The notes under the pieces were generated by a model. That model had not been told where the DNA came from. It ran no database searches and saw nothing but the letters and a program-made list of their open reading frames with translations. A program made the translations under genes and the position numbers. DNA of 64,000 bases from an uncultured Anaeroplasmataceae bacterium (lineage in GTDB: Bacteria > Bacillota_I > Bacilli_A > Acholeplasmatales > Anaeroplasmataceae), in assembly GCA_949840955.1 (NCBI GenBank), contig CATKXV010000008.1, positions 1 through 64,000 of the forward strand, read 5' to 3'. Below are positions 51,301 through 57,300 of the stretch, piece after piece; position 1 is the first letter of the stretch, and every line of letters begins with the position of its first letter.

Positions 51301-54300
51301 ACCAGTAGCCTATGTTGTAATTAAGGATGGCTATGATCCTTATACTCAATGTCCTATTTGGGTATCTTTATTTGAAGATACATCTACAGGTAAGGAATTA
51401 TTAACTAAGTATCTTTGTGATCAAAACTTCATTTCTGAGGTGTTGGATATCGCTTCAGCAGGTATCTTATCTGTTCAGGCTACAACAACCTCTCACAACT
51501 ATATCCTATTAAATGATTTCAATATCTATATCATAGATAAGCTTACCGTGGATCTTCCTTCTGTATATGGTCAATTATCCTTTGATAAGGTGAATTATTA
51601 TCAATATCTTGATGTTTCTGTCAGTGATTTATATGATTATTATTTAGATCCTGAATGTACAATCAAGATTGCAGGTATTCCATATGGAACACCACTTGAG
51701 CAAATGCTAGAATTATTCAAGCAAAACAATGATATCTTTGGATCCTTAGCGATAGATGGTATCTTAAATGTTGGTGGTTATACAATTTATGCAAAATTAA
51801 AGAATTCAAATAACTATCAATGGCGTGACTATCGTAACCCATTATATAGAGAAGAGATTTATCCATTAAAGTTCATTATTGAAAAAGAAAGTATTTACTT
51901 TAGCTTGGGTGATATTCTTCTTGAATATCAATCTGGTAAGGATTCTTTGGAATATTCATTTACTGGAACAACTGAGGTTCGTGATGGGGATATCCTATAT
52001 GCAACGCACAATTTAGACTTTAAGTTTACTTTACCAAATGCAAAGGGTAAATATGCTTATAGTAGTGAAGGCTTTGCGTTAAGTGGTAACCATACGCCTG
52101 AGGCTATGATTGATGAGGAATTCATTTATAGAGATCTTGTAACAAAGTTATATTCTTCAAAGAATTATCGTATCATTTTAGTTGATGAAGCTGAGGTTGT
52201 TTACCCAGACTTGAATTTCAGAGTATCTGATACAGCTGAATCCATTTATGAGGAAACAAGAAATGAAACTCTAAATGGTAGTGTATATCTAGAGGGTACA
52301 TATACAGCAAACTATAGTGAGGATATGATTCACAACTTCTTATTTGAAACAGGTCGTGGAGATGCAAAAATTCAATATCGTGTAAATGAAAATTCAGATT
52401 GGAAGGTATTCAATGAAACTTGTACAACAGATGTTAACTTCAAAGAAGCTGGCACACATATGTTGGAATATAGAATTTATTGTGACCATTATAAGACAAT
52501 TTATGGAAAGATTACAGTTAAGATATTGAAGAACAAATCTACCATTGAAATAACAAATAAGGATGAATTAAATAAGGTATTTGATACATTGCCAGTAGAG
52601 CCTATAGTTACAACAACAGGTAGTACCTCCGATGTACTGATTTCATATCGTAAGGAACGTACAGATTTAACTAGAGAAGAATTAGATCGTTTACCTCTAT
52701 TAGATCGGTATCAATTGGTTTCTTATTCTGAAGCAAGTACAGCTGGAAATTGGTTATTGGTTGTTAACCTACCTGCGGATGATAATTTTGAGGGTATGGT
52801 AGTATATCAAGACTTTACAATAGCGAAACGTAGTATTGATATCGAGGTTATCGATATGAATCGCGTTTACAATCGTTTAAACAGCTATGCAGAAACTTAT
52901 ATGTATAGCTTAGTTGAAGAGAATGATTTAAGAATTGATTTCAAATTCAATGTAACACCAAATGAAGCATCTGATAGAATTTATACAGTTGCTGATGGTG
53001 CAATTCGAGTTCCTCAAAGTGGAATTCATGTGTACTTTAATGATACAGAAATCTCAGTTGAAAACTTTGAATTTAATTTCACAATTGAGGTTATGATTCT
53101 TAAGACTACACCGATTGTTGAATTTGATTTGGTTGAGGATATGGAATATAATGGCCAAGCCTACAAAAATCCTAAGATTGTAACAAACTCTGAAGCTAAA
53201 CCTGTATATCAATATTATGATAGTGAAGGAAATTTATTAGAAAAGGCTCCAGTAGATGCTGGTAGTTATCAGCTAAGAATTACATTAGCCGAGGGTGCGA
53301 ATACATTAGAATATGATGAATATTTTGACTTCATTATATCTCCAAAAGTATTACACCTAGAATGGGGAAATACAAGCTTAGAATACACAGGTACATTTAT
53401 TTATCCTGAGGTTAAGATTACAGAAAAGGGTTATGAGGATTTCATAATTCATGCAGTAGCTAGTGAAGGATTTGATGGTATCAGTGTTGGAAATCAAATG
53501 GTTGATTATATCCTAGATGAAGCTCATTCCAATTATCAATTAAATAAGACCTCTCTAAACTATTCAATTAAGATTAAAAATCTTACCATTCGTATTGAGG
53601 ATAAGATGGTAGTTAATGGAAATGTATATCAAAAGGATTTAAGCTATTTTGATGAGCTTTTACCAGAAGGAATGCATTTTGGTGGTTCTTTAGAAACAAC
53701 TAGAGCAACCGTTGGTAGCTATTCCGTATTAAATCGTGATATTATAATTCATGATATGGTAATCATAAATGAGTTAGGAGAAGATGTAACCTCTAACTTC
53801 AATATTAAATATTTCGTTAGTATTAAGATTACAAATCCATATATTGAGCATAGCGTTAAGGATGGAGAATTGGTAGATGGTGTTTGGGAAGTTTCTTATG
53901 ATTATGATAAGAAATCTCATGCAGCTATTGTTGAAACGGATATTCCTGGAGCACAAGTAATTTATATTACTGAATCAGGTACATTCTATCAGCCTCAATA
54001 TTATACATCTGCTATGGATACAGAAATCAAATATATGATTATAGCTCCTAATTATGAACAGACAACGGGTGTAATCCACTTTAAGATCAATAAGGTTCAA
54101 CTAGAAGTAATTTTTGATGAGCCTGATCAAATTAGTGGTAAGAAGTTTGATGGTAAGGATATCCAAATCTCTTATCAAATCGCTCCTTTCTATGCACCTT
54201 CTAGAATGAATTTCTATAAGGATGGCTTAAAGACCAATTCAACATTCTCTATTGGTACATATACTGTAGAAATTATTGTTGATAGCACTCAAAACTACGA

Positions 54301-57300
54301 GGGCTTCGTTGAAACCTTTGAATATGTGATTGAACCAAACCACATGAAGATTGATATTATAGGAGATTATCTAAGACAGCCATTCAATGGTAAGCCTGTA
54401 GCTAATCCACAAATTATTTCTTCTGTATTATCTACAGATGAAAATACAACCTTCGAATTTTATCATATTGATGATATAGATTTCGAAAATCCTATTGATC
54501 GTCCTTATGAGGTAGGCCAATATGTAGTTGTAGTTACGGTTGAAGGCAATCAATATTACTTAACAACTTCTAAAGCATTTACTTTTGAAATTGTTGCAAC
54601 ACAGTTATATATCCGTTGGGAATTGGCTGATTCATATTATTATAATGGACAGGTACAAATGCCAAAAGCATATGCATATGACTTAGAGGGTACATTAATT
54701 GAACTTGATGTTTATGTAGATGGTGATGGTATGTATGCTGGTACTTATCAGGCTCATGCTTTATTACCAGAAGGATATCCAAATTATGATTTGGAAAATA
54801 CAGAATGCAGCTATACAATCTTACCTTATGAATTACTTTTAAATTATAAGGATCTAGAGGTAATCGCTGATACTCTATTTGATTATAATGTTACTTTAAC
54901 TGAATTAGATAATTTATTTGAAGGACATGAAATCTTCTTTGAATTCTATTTACCAGGTCATAAGAGATTACCAAATATGATTTATGATAACGTTAGAGAT
55001 ATCGTTATTAAGAGGTTAAGCATTACGAAGGATGGTAAGGATGTAACCGATTCCTTCCATATCACTTATGCGATTTATTTAGAAGTGCATTTACCAAAGA
55101 TTGAGCATTACTTTGAAGGTGCTACTTATGAAAATGGTCATTATGTATATGAGAAGGATTTTGATGGCACTGCCTTAATTCCAGAATTAGTAATCCTAAC
55201 AGATCCTGACAATTGTATTGTTGAAATGGATCTTATGGAATATATCGCTGCTGGAAAATATGAATTCAATTATACGATAAGTCTAGCTGAACATGAAACG
55301 GTTCACTCTAAGGTCGTTGTCATTATCAATCGTATGCCTTATCAAATTGAGTTAGAACAGCCTGTAGATAAGGTATATGATGGAATTCAAGTATTCCCTG
55401 AAATAGCAGTAAATGGTATCAATGTAAATACTACAGAATTTAGTGATTTAGGTATAGTAGTATTTGTGAACTATTATGCAGATGGGAATTATTTAGGATA
55501 TGTTCCTGTAGATGCAGGCACATACACGATGGAAATTATTGTATGTCAAACTGAAAATTATCGTGAGACACATATGAGCGTTGAATTTACTATTCAGCGT
55601 GCTGAAGGTGGCATTAAGCTAAATAATATTAAGGATGGCGACTATGACTTCATCAAGTCATATGATGGCATGCCAGTAAGCATTTCTAATAAGAAGCAAG
55701 AAATGAATACGAATATTATCTATGATGTCATTGGTGGTGGAGACGTTTCCTATGTATTCTATGATGAGGATAAGAACGAAGTATCTAGTGCAGTTGATGC
55801 AGGTGTCTACTACGTTAAATTCTTTGTAGAAGCTCATGGTAATTATAATGAATTTGAATCTGATTTCTATTCTATTCACATTTTAAGAAAGTTGATTTTC
55901 TTTGGTGATTTATCAAAAGAATTCGAAAAGAATTATGATGGACAAGTATTTGAAGTGAATGCTTCAGTATTTAGAATATTAGAATCTAAGCTAATTAAGG
56001 AATGGATTGGTGAAGGTGAATTTGCATTCTATAATGTCATTGGTCTAGAATTTGTTGAGGCTGATACAGATTTAAGAATCACAGGTACAATCTTAACGAT
56101 TTCAGCGAACCAAGGCTCCTATCGAAATGCGAACCACTTTGACACCTCTAATCTAATTATAACGGATCGAACTGGCAAGGATATAACCAAGAACTATCGT
56201 ATAGATGTGTTCATGATGGTTGACATTAAGCCAGCTAAGGTTGAGGTTATATGTAAGGATTATGAAACTCCATTTACAGGTCAATACTTCACAGTGACAC
56301 CAAGTCCAGTATTTGAAGAGGGTAAAGAAGAGAAGTACTATGTTTTATATAGTGAGGATGGAATAAATTATCAATCTAGTCCTGTTCGTTATAAGAATTG
56401 TGGTACCTATGAAATCTTCTATAAGGTTGTATTTGAGAATTATGAGGCAGTTACGGGCTCTGCTCATATCACGATTACTAAGGTAGACGCAGAGGATATT
56501 GTTGTGGATACTTTAACTAAGCCATATGATGGACACCCAATTGAAAATGTTGAGTATAAGACAAATACAGATGGTACACCTACCTATACCTGGTTTAAGC
56601 AATTGGATGATGGATCTTATATTGAAGTAGCAGAAGCAATTGATCTAGGACATTATAAGGTTCGAATTGATATCAGTGAAGGTACAAATCATAATTCAAT
56701 TTCTGGTGAATTTGAATTTGATATTACCGTAAGAGAATTCATGATTTACTGGGTTGGTGCCAAGGTTGAAATTGATGGAATCGAATATATTCGTTTCGAA
56801 TATGATGGAACAAAGCAAGTTCCACTAGGATATCCATCCATTGCAATTAGTGGCGAACACAATATTCAGATTACATATACAGGTGATGATAACCAATCTA
56901 TTAACCGTGGATACTATGTTGCGACTGCAACAATAGATAATCCAAACTTTGTAATTTCTAATCCTACACATCACTATATGATCGATTATCAAGTGATTGA
57001 TGTTCCTGAGCAAATCGAAAGAGAGTATACAGGAAGACCAATTCTAATCGAATTCAATAGCTCCTTTACTTCTGATATTACTTCCGTTACTAATGTTGGT
57101 ACGTATAATGCGACATTAACATTAAAGGATGAGAATAATACAGTTTGGAGATTGGCTGATGGTACAATATCAACAGAGGATGTAGTAATTCAAGTGAAGG
57201 TTACTCCAGCATCACTTGCTGGTATGGGAATTCAGGTAAATGAGGTTCCTGCTCAAAATTATACAGGTGTAGCTGTTAAGCCTCTTCCAACAGTTCTATT